Shown here: in pieces, positions 43,190 through 51,975 of the stretch | Layout: every line of letters begins with the position of its first letter | Position numbering within the stretch: position 1 is the first letter of the stretch | NCBI GenBank assembly: GCA_039812375.1 | Contig: JBDIAO010000003.1 | Location: forward strand, 1-64,000 | Length of the DNA stretch: 64,000 bases | Source: JAGOME01 sp039812375 | Lineage (GTDB): Bacteria; Actinomycetota; Actinomycetes; Actinomycetales; Dermatophilaceae | Direction of reading: 5' to 3' | Made by a program: the position numbers and the translations under genes | Notes under the pieces: model-generated | Databases searched by the model: none | What the model was told of the DNA's origin: nothing | Seen by the model: the letters and a program-made list of their open reading frames with translations, nothing else

Positions 43190-46100
43190 TCAGGAGGTGG
43201 GGGGCGCAGAGCCACCGCGCGCGGCGCCAGCCTGGGCCCGCGCGGCGTCCACCTGTTGACGCAGCCGCACCCCGCGCGGCTTGAGGTGCGGCATGAAGTG
43301 CGGCACGCCCTCACCCTGGTCGAGCCTCACCCACCAGCGGAAGGCCCGGTCCCGGTAGATGAGGTCGACCAGGTAGCTGTCGTCAGGAGTGAGCGCGCCT
43401 GGGGCGTTCGACGAGGAGCTGCCGAAGTCGGCGGCGGTGGCGACAAAGGGGGCCACTTCACCAGCCCGGCGGCACTCGTCTCGGCGGATGCTGGCCAGGA
43501 CCCGCCAGGGCACGACGACCGGGACGATCACGGTGAGCACCACCCCGAGAACCACCGAGAGGGCTGCCAGGGAGCGGGCCCACAGCATCCCGGAGACGTC
43601 GGCTGGGTCCGTGATGAGGAACACCGCGACGGCGAGGTAGACCACCCCGTAGACCCAAGACCACCCCGCCTGCACACCCGCGGGATTGTCGACCCGCGGG
43701 AAGGACCACGTGGAGCCGGTGTCGGCGCGGACCTCCTGGAGCCGCTGCAGCGCGAAACCAGCACAACCCGCCAGCACGAATCCCGCGGCTGCCAGGACCA
43801 CACCCGTCGCGATGCACCAAGCCAGGTGTTCGCGCAGCGCGGCATACATCGTGGTCCAGCCCACCCCCACAGTCCAGGCTCCCAGTGCGAGCACGGCGAC
43901 AACCGCAGCAAGCCGCCACCCCTCGCGCACGAGGAGCCGGGCCAGTCCATGCACCCGACGGCGGGTTCCTTCGACGAGGTGTCCCAGGGTCGAGGCATTC
44001 GGGGCCGCCGGGGGTGGTAGTCCCATTCGGGTTGCGAGGGCGCCCAGGGCGGCATACGGACTACCCAATGCCGCCGGCAGCGAGCCGAGGAGCATGAGTC
44101 CCACTGCGAACAGGACGGCAGCGCCGACGACACCTACGCCGTGCACGGCACCGGCCAGATCCTGCCCGGTCCCCGACCGGATCCGGTCCACTGCCGCGGC
44201 GACGAGGGGCACGATGGGCGTGAGCAGGACGAGCCCGTGGAGCATCGTCCCGGACCGGAGCGCGCCATAGGCGAGGGCGAAGAGGAGCAGGCTGACCCCG
44301 ACCAACCCAGCGGGTGCGGAGATACCGCTGGGCAGGGCTCCGAAGAGTGAGAGCACGACGAAAACCCCACCCAGGGCCAGCCCGAGCAGGGCCAACCCCT
44401 TGGCCAGCACAGCTCGCGAGGTGAGTCCGGTCATCGCCCAATAGCCGACGAGCATGCCGCCACGCACAGCACGGGTGAGCGGGCGGAGCGCGCCGAGGCC
44501 GGAGCGGGCCGAGTCCAGAGTCGTCGCAGCCACGGCGGCAGCCGTCGTCGCAGAGCGCAGGAACAGGTCGCTGCTCACCTCTGCCTCCAGCGGCTCTCGC
44601 CCGATCCCGGCCCGGTCGAAGGCGGCGAGCACAGCCACCCGGTCGGCAGCTGCCACGGCCTCCGCCTCGTGCTGTTCGACGATTCTCGACACCCGGGTGA
44701 CCAGGTCAGCGTTCTCGGCCAGGAAGAACTGTCCATGCGACCGGGCGTTGGCCCCGTCGGTCGCATCACCGGTGATCGCCTGGACCAGCGCCGGCAGGTC
44801 CGTGGGGGCCACGTCGAGGTGGATCGACCAGGCGAAGAGTGCGGCAAGCCCGGGCATTGCCGGCGAGAGGTCCCCGAGCTGGACACGGTCGACATCGAGG
44901 ACGGCGGCCAGCTCATCGACCGCCCTGGCGCGCAGCTCGACGAAGCGCGGGTCGCCAGTCACCGGCGAGCCCTCGAAGAGGGTGCCGACGAGGTGATCCA
45001 CGGTCGCGGTCGCCCGGTTCCGCGGGTCCTCACCGCTGGTGTCGGACAGGTAGCCGCTGAGGATCGCCGTCCGACGTAGCCGGGCTGGCTGGAGCACCGT
45101 CAAGGCGAGGACCGTGGCCGCGTCGAGCCGCCCCCAGATCCAGTCGTTGAGCCGCCAGGAGCGCTTGATGAACCCGCCGAAATGCTTGACCTGGAGGCCG
45201 CCGAGCTTGTCGGCTGCGCTGCGGGTGTAACGCATGAACGGGCTCTGAGTCTGGGCCGAGAGTTGGACGAGCTCGACCGGGATCGTCATGCCGGTGGCGG
45301 TCTCGTCGCCGAGTGCGGTTGTGGCCACCTCAAGCTGGAGCAGGCGGGTGAGCATAGCGTCGGCGGAGTTCTCCCCCACATTCAGGAACGTCGCCCAGGC
45401 TCCCAACCCTGAGTCGGCGACCAACGCGCGTGCAGCCGCCGCGCCGGGGTTGGCGCCCGGCCCGGCCGAGGTGGTCACCGCGACCAGGATCGGGACGATC
45501 CGCACCACCTGGGCCACGACTGCGTCGACGAGGGTCCTGATCTTCCCGCCCACTGACCCGGGGTCCGCGCGGATCCGGGTCAGCCACGCCATGAGCGCCC
45601 CCTGCACCTCATCGAACCGCTTCTGCGCCAGCGGCAGATCGCCGGTGGCTCGATGCACCGCGCCGGCCTCGGCCTGGGCGACCTGCCCGGCCAGGCAGTC
45701 CAGCCCGTCCCAGGACCCACCGAGCATACGGATGGCATAGCAGCCGAGCCGGAAGGCCCAGTAGGACTGGTTGGGTTCCAATGTGGACAGCACCGGATCG
45801 GTGTCCCAGGGGTCGTCGATCTCGCTGCGGGCCTGGGCGATGTGCTCGCCGGCCTCGGACACGACCTTGAAGGTGTCCGCGACAGTGTCGAAGTCCGCAC
45901 CCGGCGGCAGCACCCAGACCAGCCGCCGGATCACATCGGCCGCAGCCTCCACGACCCGAGCCGCACCAGAGTCGCCCCACCCCCATCCGGGCCCAGCGTC
46001 CGGCTTCCCCGCCGTGGGCAGGGTGGCGGGGATGTAGGGCAAGCCACCCTGAATCCCGCTCGCCCGGGGCGCCGACATTGAGCCCGTTCCCTGCGCCGTG

Positions 46101-47521
46101 TCTGCGCCCCGGGACGGGTCGTCAAGCCACATCTGGGCCGACTCCGCCGCTCCCTGGATCCGCTCGTAGGTCCAAGATGCTGCCGCCGTGCGACGCTCGG
46201 GCGGCACCAGGGCCAGGGTCTGGAGCCGTCGCTGCGCCAGGTCTCGAGCCGCCCGCCAGATCCGCAACCGGCGATACTGCGCAAAGAGGCTGTCAGCCAG
46301 CTCCGCCACGGCCTGCGGGCTGCCCGAGGCGGCTGTCTCGAGGATGTCGCTGCGAGTTCCCCGCCGATCTGCCGCTGCTCGGTTGTGCTCCTCGATCTCC
46401 TCGACGAACGTCCGACCCCCCTGCGCACTCAAAGCACCGAGGACCTGGGTCATCGTCTCCCGCAACGTCGGCGGCTCGGTCAGCGCGTCCGGCGGATCCA
46501 GGCCGGGCTGCGGCGCGTGCGGATAGACCAGGAGGAGCACCCGCCGGACTGGGCGCGCAGCCGGCATGGCCTGGATGGCGCGCAGGGCGTACTGGGTCGG
46601 GGTGTTGGCAAGCAGCCCTCCGTCGACGGCGAAGCGGGACCGGTCACCGGTGCGCGCCGGATCGCCCCAGGACTCCACGACCGTGGCCAGGTCGGGCCGC
46701 ATACCCTGGTCCTCCAGGCTGCGAGCGCTGCGAGCCGGATCCTCGCCGACGGGCAGGAACGTCGGCTCAAAGGCGAACGGGAAGCTTGCCGAGGCCCGCG
46801 CCGCCAAGGCCATGCGGGCTGCGGTCTCTCGGATCGCCCCCGGGGCGAACGGGTCGGGAGTGGGAGCGCGGGTCCGTGGATCCACCCTCGGGATCGGCCA
46901 CCTGCTCCACCGGAGCTGGGCCGCATGCAGCTCCTGGGGGAGCTGTTGGCCCAGCGCGTCAGTGGTCACGAGCTGGTTGCCGCGCAGGACGGTCGTGGCC
47001 ATGGTCAGATCCATCGGGGCCTCGGCCGGGGAACGCCAGGCCAGGGGTGTGGCCATCGCACTCAGTGCCGCGTTGAGCTGCGGCAGGAAGTACTCGTCAC
47101 CGCGCATGAGCGAGGTCGGTGCGCCCCGGAACGGCTGACGCAGCAGCGTCTCGATCTGGCCCTGCTCGATCCACACGTCCCGCAGGGCGCTGACATCCGC
47201 CCGGGCGTTCACCTGGGCCAGGGCCAGAGCCGCTCCGTTGATCCCGCCGGCCGAGGTCCCGGCGATCACGTCGGACCGCGCACTCGCGCCGGCGAGGCGG
47301 AGCATGAGCTGGTATGCCGCGGGTCCACCGCCACCTTGCCCAGCCTTGATCAGCCGGTCCAGCTCAACGACCGCACCACCCATCCAGACCGCGAGGCTGA
47401 CGCCGCCGTTGAGCACCACGGCGAACCGGATCTCCTCCGCCGGCACGTCGCGGTGATTCCGGCTGTGATTCCGGCTGTGATTCAGATGGGCAAGCAGGCT
47501 GCCCGTCCCGGCCGCGCCCAT
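43190..47521 (-). CDS. Giant membrane patatin-like protein (DUF3376 type)
   Basis: A 1,443-residue protein with an N-terminal patatin lipase domain and a membrane C-terminus. The lipase motifs are VVLNGGVSLAVWMGGAV (oxyanion hole), GTSAGGINGA (Ser90) and DGGLLANTP (Asp of the dyad). The middle, residues about 330-1000, matches the long helical DUF3376-type region in general character. The C-terminal third has about nine hydrophobic helices in three groups. NHSRNHSRNH near residue 14 comes from a short DNA repeat. ATG 47521 follows AAGAAGGG; the frame is open 42 codons further. Likely a membrane lipid hydrolase; substrate unknown. Confidence 0.85.
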   Translation of the reverse strand: MGAAGTGSLLAHLNHSRNHSRNHRDVPAEEIRFAVVLNGGVSLAVWMGGAVVELDRLIKAGQGGGGPAAYQLMLRLAGASARSDVIAGTSAGGINGAALALAQVNARADVSALRDVWIEQGQIETLLRQPFRGAPTSLMRGDEYFLPQLNAALSAMATPLAWRSPAEAPMDLTMATTVLRGNQLVTTDALGQQLPQELHAAQLRWSRWPIPRVDPRTRAPTPDPFAPGAIRETAARMALAARASASFPFAFEPTFLPVGEDPARSARSLEDQGMRPDLATVVESWGDPARTGDRSRFAVDGGLLANTPTQYALRAIQAMPAARPVRRVLLLVYPHAPQPGLDPPDALTEPPTLRETMTQVLGALSAQGGRTFVEEIEEHNRAAADRRGTRSDILETAASGSPQAVAELADSLFAQYRRLRIWRAARDLAQRRLQTLALVPPERRTAAASWTYERIQGAAESAQMWLDDPSRGADTAQGTGSMSAPRASGIQGGLPYIPATLPTAGKPDAGPGWGWGDSGAARVVEAAADVIRRLVWVLPPGADFDTVADTFKVVSEAGEHIAQARSEIDDPWDTDPVLSTLEPNQSYWAFRLGCYAIRMLGGSWDGLDCLAGQVAQAEAGAVHRATGDLPLAQKRFDEVQGALMAWLTRIRADPGSVGGKIRTLVDAVVAQVVRIVPILVAVTTSAGPGANPGAAAARALVADSGLGAWATFLNVGENSADAMLTRLLQLEVATTALGDETATGMTIPVELVQLSAQTQSPFMRYTRSAADKLGGLQVKHFGGFIKRSWRLNDWIWGRLDAATVLALTVLQPARLRRTAILSGYLSDTSGEDPRNRATATVDHLVGTLFEGSPVTGDPRFVELRARAVDELAAVLDVDRVQLGDLSPAMPGLAALFAWSIHLDVAPTDLPALVQAITGDATDGANARSHGQFFLAENADLVTRVSRIVEQHEAEAVAAADRVAVLAAFDRAGIGREPLEAEVSSDLFLRSATTAAAVAATTLDSARSGLGALRPLTRAVRGGMLVGYWAMTGLTSRAVLAKGLALLGLALGGVFVVLSLFGALPSGISAPAGLVGVSLLLFALAYGALRSGTMLHGLVLLTPIVPLVAAAVDRIRSGTGQDLAGAVHGVGVVGAAVLFAVGLMLLGSLPAALGSPYAALGALATRMGLPPPAAPNASTLGHLVEGTRRRVHGLARLLVREGWRLAAVVAVLALGAWTVGVGWTTMYAALREHLAWCIATGVVLAAAGFVLAGCAGFALQRLQEVRADTGSTWSFPRVDNPAGVQAGWSWVYGVVYLAVAVFLITDPADVSGMLWARSLAALSVVLGVVLTVIVPVVVPWRVLASIRRDECRRAGEVAPFVATAADFGSSSSNAPGALTPDDSYLVDLIYRDRAFRWWVRLDQGEGVPHFMPHLKPRGVRLRQQVDAARAQAGAARGGSAPPTS

Positions 47522-47594
47522 AGGTTCACACCCTTCTTCCGAGCCCAGAGTCCATCGTCTCGCCGCGGGTGCCTGTCTGTCACCGCTAACTCCA

Positions 47595-47608
47595 GGGCAC
47601 TTGTGCCC
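47595..47608. promoter_or_regulatory. Inverted repeat between patatin and CDF genes
   Basis: GGGCAC-TT-GTGCCC is a perfect 6-2-6 inverted repeat in the divergent gap between the giant patatin and the CDF exporter, 57 nt before the CDF start. It could be an operator for either gene; no regulator gene is adjacent. Confidence 0.35.
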
Positions 47609-47664
47609 GGTGTTGGCCGGTTGAGGGCCAGGCCGACCTCGACTCACCTACCATCACCGGTGTG

Positions 47665-48618
47665 ATGGTTGCGGCGGATGAGGACGGGCAGGAGCACTCG
47701 AGGCACGATCACGCCGGGCACGATCACGCCGTGAGCGCCGACGCCGACCGCCGCTACCTCTCCGCGGCGCTGTCCCTGCTCGTGGTCTACATGGCCGCCG
47801 AGGTCGCCGTGGCGCTACTCTCCGGGTCCCTGGCGCTGCTCTCCGACGCCGCCCACATGCTCACCGATGCGGCCGCGATCGCCCTGGCACTGTGGGCGCT
47901 GCACCTGGCCGCAAAGCCGGCGACCGGGCGCTGGACCTACGGCCTGAAACGGGCCGAGATCCTCTCCGGCCTGGGCAACGGGGTCACCCTGCTCATCTTG
48001 GCCGCGGTACTCGCCGTCGAAGCAGTTCGCCGGCTGATCCACCCACCTGCAGTCAACGGCATACCCGTCCTCGTGGTGGCCCTGGCCGGGGTGGCCGTCA
48101 ACATCGTCGCCGCCTGGCTCATCGCCAAGGCCAACCGGTCCTCCCTCAACGTCGAGGGCGCCTACCTGCACATCGTCACCGACCTCTACGGCTTCGTGGG
48201 AACAGCCCTTGCCGCGGTGGTCATCATCGTCACCGGGTGGACCCGCGCCGATGCGATCGCCACCCTCGTCGTGGTCGCCCTGATGGCCCACGCCGGCTGG
48301 CGCCTGGTCGCGGCGGCGGGACACGTGCTGCTCGAGGCGGCACCTGCAGGCACCGACGTTGAGGCCATCAGGGCCCACCTGCTCGAATTGGAACACGTCT
48401 CAGACGTGCACGACCTGCACGTATGGAGCCTGACCACGACCCTTCCGGCGCTCTCGGCGCACCTCGTCGTCGACGACGAGTGTTTCCACGACGGACACGC
48501 CCCTCAGCTCCTCGACGAGGCCCTGGAGTGCCTCGCCGGTCACTTCGACGTGGAACACTCCACCTTCCAATTCGAGCCTCCGGGACACGTCGCGCACGAG
48601 CCCGGCGGCTACCACTGA
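47665..48618 (+). CDS. CDF family divalent-metal (Zn2+/Co2+) exporter
   Basis: Cation diffusion facilitators exchange metal ions for protons. The 317-residue protein has a His-rich N-terminus (HSRHDHAGHDHA), six helices, and the metal-site pairs HMLTDAAAIAL (His and Asp in helix 2: LSDAAHMLTDAA) and HIVTDLYGFVG in helix 5, typical of the zinc-type group. The C-terminal cytoplasmic domain has HVSDVHDLHVWSLT and more His residues. ATG 47665 is used; GTG 47662 immediately precedes it. The MMPL gene follows after 16 nt. Confidence 0.93.
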   Translation: MVAADEDGQEHSRHDHAGHDHAVSADADRRYLSAALSLLVVYMAAEVAVALLSGSLALLSDAAHMLTDAAAIALALWALHLAAKPATGRWTYGLKRAEILSGLGNGVTLLILAAVLAVEAVRRLIHPPAVNGIPVLVVALAGVAVNIVAAWLIAKANRSSLNVEGAYLHIVTDLYGFVGTALAAVVIIVTGWTRADAIATLVVVALMAHAGWRLVAAAGHVLLEAAPAGTDVEAIRAHLLELEHVSDVHDLHVWSLTTTLPALSAHLVVDDECFHDGHAPQLLDEALECLAGHFDVEHSTFQFEPPGHVAHEPGGYH

Positions 48619-48634
48619 AGGGGCCCGGACAGAC

Positions 48635-50731
48635 ATGGACCAGCCCACCGCGGGCCGGCATCGCCGTGACGGAGCGCGCGGGTCGGGACGGTTGCGCCTC
48701 GTGGTCCCGGCGCTGCTCGTCCTGATCTGGCTCGTCGTCGGCGGGATGGCCGGCCCCTACACCGGGAAGCTCAGCGGGGTCGCCAAGAACGACAGCGCGT
48801 CCTTCCTGCCGGCCTCTGCGGAGTCGACGAAGGCGCAGGCCGAGCAGCAGCGCTTCGCCACCACGCAGACGGTGCCCGCCGTCGTTGTCGCAGCCCGGGA
48901 CACCGGGATCACCCCCGCCGATCGCACCTTCCTGGTCTCGGCCCTGGACCGAGTCAAGACCCTCCCGCTCGTCGACGCCGCGGCGGTGTCACCGCTGGTG
49001 CCCGCGCAGGACGGCAAGGCACTCACCGCGTTCGTGCCCATCGAGAACTCCGGCACGGTCCGGGTGGCGGTCGCGGATATCCGCCACGAGCTGGCCGACC
49101 CGCCACCGGGCTTGACCGTGCTGGTCACGGGACCAGCCGGGATCATCACCGACCTCGTCACGGCGTTCGCCGGCATCGACGGACTCCTCCTCGTCGTCGC
49201 CGCGTCGGCCGTCGCTCTCATCCTGCTCGTCGTCTATCGCAGTGCGCTGCTGCCTCTGGTCGTCCTGCTCTCCGCGGTGTTCGCGCTGGGCCTGGCCAGC
49301 TTGGTGGTATATCTGCTCGCCGACCGGGACGTCATCACACTCAACGGCCAGAGCCAAGGCATTCTGTTCATCCTGGTCTTCGGGGCCGCCACCGACTACG
49401 CGTTGCTGATGGTGTCCCGTTTCAGGGAGCAACTGCGCGACACCGCCGACCGGGTGGGCGCGATGCAGGTCGCCTGGCGCTCGACACTGGAACCGATCAG
49501 CGCCTCCGCCGGGACAGTCATCCTCGGCGTTCTCTGCCTGCTGTTCTCCGACCTGAACTCCAACCGCGGCCTGGGACCGGTCGCCGCCATCGGCATCGCC
49601 TGCGCGTGGCTGGCGACGGTCACCTTCCTGCCCGCCGTGCTCACCCTGCTCGGCCGGGCGGCCTTCTGGCCGCTGCGCCCGGCTCTCGGGTCGGCGCATC
49701 CAGAGACCAGCGGATGGTGGGCCGCGCTGGCAGAGAGGATCGCCCATCGGTCGCGCGCCGTCTGGGTGGTGACCAGCCTCGTCCTCCTGGTGTGTGCGGC
49801 ATTCCTCACCCAGCTGCACGCCCAGGGAACCTCGCAGACCGACGTCTTCCTCCGTCCCGTCGACGCAGTCGCCGGTCAGAAGTTGCTCACCAAGCACTTC
49901 CCCGGCGGCAGTGGCTCGCCAACGGTGATCCTCGCCAACGCGGACGCGCAGGCGCAGGTGCAGGCGGCGGCCATGATGCCCGGAGTTGCCTCCGCCACCA
50001 TCGTGTCGGGCCCGGACGGTGCCCCGGTTGTCGTCGACGGACGGGTGCAGGTCGAGGCAGTACTCACCGACCCAGCCGACTCCGAGCAGGCGGTGGCGAC
50101 CGTGGCCCATCTGCGGCAGGTGGTCCATACGGTCCCGGGGGCCGACGCTCTCGTCGGTGGCCCGACCGCGGTCCAACTCGACACCCAGCTCACCTCCGAA
50201 CGGGACCGGCTCGTCATCATCCCGATCGTCCTCGTCGTCATCTTTCTCATCCTCGCGGTGCTGCTGCGCGCCCTCGTCGCCCCGCTGCTGCTCATTGCCA
50301 CCGTGGTCCTTTCGTTCGCCGCGACCATGGGGATCACTGCGCTGGTGTTCAACCACGTCTTCGACTTCCCCGGAGCAGATCCCTCGGTACCGCTCTTTGC
50401 GTTCGTGTTCCTTGTCGCTCTGGGCATTGACTACAACATCTTCCTGATGACCCGCGTGCGCGAAGAGACCCTGACCCTTGGGACCCGCGACGGCACCCGG
50501 CGCGGTCTGGCCCTGACTGGCGGGGTGATCACCTCGGCCGGTGTCGTCCTGGCAGCCACCTTCGCTGCGCTTGCGGTCATCCCGCTGCTCTTCCTGGTCC
50601 AGGTCGCCTTTATCGTCGCGTTCGGAGTCCTCCTGGACACCCTCGTCGTGCGGACTCTGCTCGTCCCAGCTGCCGTGATCGACCTCGACCGGAGCACCTG
50701 GTGGCCCTCCCGACTCAGCCTTCCCCGCTGA
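48635..50731 (+). CDS. MMPL/RND family transporter
   Basis: This 698-residue export protein has the duplicated MMPL layout: helix 1 (residues about 15-34), a large outer loop, helices 2-6 (SAVALILLVVYRSALLPLVVLL, IFILVFGAATDYALLMVSRFREQL with the GAATDY proton-relay motif), a second outer loop, and helices 8-12 (PLFAFVFLVALGIDYNIFLMTRVREE with ALGIDY). The two Asp-Tyr motifs are the conserved proton pathway. It probably exports lipids or hydrophobic compounds. It lies 16 nt after the CDF gene. Its last codons and stop are duplicated. Confidence 0.92.
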   Translation: MDQPTAGRHRRDGARGSGRLRLVVPALLVLIWLVVGGMAGPYTGKLSGVAKNDSASFLPASAESTKAQAEQQRFATTQTVPAVVVAARDTGITPADRTFLVSALDRVKTLPLVDAAAVSPLVPAQDGKALTAFVPIENSGTVRVAVADIRHELADPPPGLTVLVTGPAGIITDLVTAFAGIDGLLLVVAASAVALILLVVYRSALLPLVVLLSAVFALGLASLVVYLLADRDVITLNGQSQGILFILVFGAATDYALLMVSRFREQLRDTADRVGAMQVAWRSTLEPISASAGTVILGVLCLLFSDLNSNRGLGPVAAIGIACAWLATVTFLPAVLTLLGRAAFWPLRPALGSAHPETSGWWAALAERIAHRSRAVWVVTSLVLLVCAAFLTQLHAQGTSQTDVFLRPVDAVAGQKLLTKHFPGGSGSPTVILANADAQAQVQAAAMMPGVASATIVSGPDGAPVVVDGRVQVEAVLTDPADSEQAVATVAHLRQVVHTVPGADALVGGPTAVQLDTQLTSERDRLVIIPIVLVVIFLILAVLLRALVAPLLLIATVVLSFAATMGITALVFNHVFDFPGADPSVPLFAFVFLVALGIDYNIFLMTRVREETLTLGTRDGTRRGLALTGGVITSAGVVLAATFAALAVIPLLFLVQVAFIVAFGVLLDTLVVRTLLVPAAVIDLDRSTWWPSRLSLPR

Positions 50732-50745
50732 GCCTTCCCCGCTGA
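50718..50745. repeat. 14-bp tandem duplication spanning the MMPL stop
   Basis: GCCTTCCCCGCTGA is at 50718-50731 and again at 50732-50745. The first copy ends exactly at the TGA of the MMPL gene. Confidence 0.9.
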
Positions 50746-50811
50746 GGACCCAGCAGCATACGAGCGTGCGGCAGGATGGAGGGGACAAGGCACCCATCCC
50801 GGGAGGACGCC

Positions 50812-51840
50812 ATGACCGAGCAGGGCGCCGTGACCTTCGAGCTGTGGTCGCGGCAGAGCAGGCTCAACGTCGACGTGGACGGGATGGCCCGGTGCAGCGC
50901 CGAGACCCGCACCCTCTACCCGACCGTCATCAAGGCGGCGGACCGCGAGCTCCGCACGCTGGCTTTTCTCGTGCCACAGCCGACGAAGAGCTTCCCGGAC
51001 ACCGTCCTGGTGATCGTGGCTGGCCGGCGGATCGGATTCTTGCCCAAGTCGGTGGCACCCGACTACCGCCCGGTCCTGAACAACCTCATCGAGTCCGGAC
51101 TGACTCCGGTCACACCCTGCCGAATCTATGCACACGAGACCCGGATCGACCTGCGAGCAAGTTGGCTGGGCCGTGGCCGGTGGAACACCCACTTCAACGT
51201 CATGGCCCGGGTCCTGCTCGATGAGCCCCACCTGATCGCACCGGTCAACCCCGTCCCGCGCCAGGCCCACCGACTGCTGCCGCCGGGGGTCGCGGTGCAG
51301 CTCAAGGACGAGGAGCACCATCTGGACGTCCTTGCCCCCCTTGTCGGTGACCGCGGGCAGGCCTGGGTCCTGGCCACCCTTCACCTGGCTTCGGCCAAGC
51401 CCGGTGGCGGTGAGCTCGTCGAGGTCCGCGTGGGTGACGAGCCGGTCGGTGTGCTCACTGCGGCGATGAGCCGGCACTATGCGCCGACCATCGCCCACCT
51501 GGACGGCGATGGCGTGCGCGCCGCGGCACGGGTCCTGTTGACCGGCAACCCGCTCAGCGTCGAGGGCACATTGTATGCCGCCCGCGCCCATGAGCTTGCC
51601 GCCGGTTGGTTCGAGGGTGCCCCCACGTGGTCCACGGTGAGCACCCTGCGTCCGGTCACCCGCACCATCGCTGACCTCGAGGCGGCCGTGGACATCCCGC
51701 GACGGCCGACCCGGATCCTCTTCAACCCTCCGCCGGGGTGGCCGGTTGCGGCCGACGAGGCCGGGCCCGGACCGGGTTGGCAACCGGATCCGTCGTGGGC
51801 GGCGCCCCCCGAGGGGTGGGAGTTCTGGGTGGCCCGTTGA
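50812..51840 (+). CDS. HIRAN-like two-repeat protein of unknown function
   Basis: I do not recognise a characterised homolog. The 342-residue protein has two similar blocks, one near residues 60-115 (VLVIVAGRRIGFLPKSVAPDYRPVL) and one near 200-265 (EVRVGDEPVGVLTAAMSRHYAPTI). Both resemble the HIRAN-like address-and-position pattern seen in some actinobacterial proteins. The C-terminus has a Trp/Pro-rich PPPGWPVAADEAGPGPGWQPD then a PSWAAPPEGWEFWV tail, a motif common in actinobacterial cell-surface or regulatory proteins. GGGAGG upstream fixes ATG 50812. No signal peptide or helices are evident. Confidence 0.7.
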   Translation: MTEQGAVTFELWSRQSRLNVDVDGMARCSAETRTLYPTVIKAADRELRTLAFLVPQPTKSFPDTVLVIVAGRRIGFLPKSVAPDYRPVLNNLIESGLTPVTPCRIYAHETRIDLRASWLGRGRWNTHFNVMARVLLDEPHLIAPVNPVPRQAHRLLPPGVAVQLKDEEHHLDVLAPLVGDRGQAWVLATLHLASAKPGGGELVEVRVGDEPVGVLTAAMSRHYAPTIAHLDGDGVRAAARVLLTGNPLSVEGTLYAARAHELAAGWFEGAPTWSTVSTLRPVTRTIADLEAAVDIPRRPTRILFNPPPGWPVAADEAGPGPGWQPDPSWAAPPEGWEFWVAR

Positions 51841-51876
51841 GCACGTCGCTGACCCCACGCGACGTCGCACGTGCAC

Positions 51877-51903
51877 CACGAGAGACCGCGCCGTCTCCTC
51901 GTG
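51877..51903. terminator. Hairpin downstream of the HIRAN-like gene
   Basis: CACGAGAGAC (51877-51886) pairs with GTCTCCTCGTG (51893-51903) with one bulged base and a 6-nt loop. It lies 36 nt after the HIRAN-like stop and before the wax-ester operon, so it may isolate the two. Confidence 0.45.
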
Positions 51904-51975
51904 CCGCCCCGCTGGCCTCACGAGATCCTCTACCACTGAGTAGTCTTGGCTGGCACACAGACTCAGGAGGGGTGC

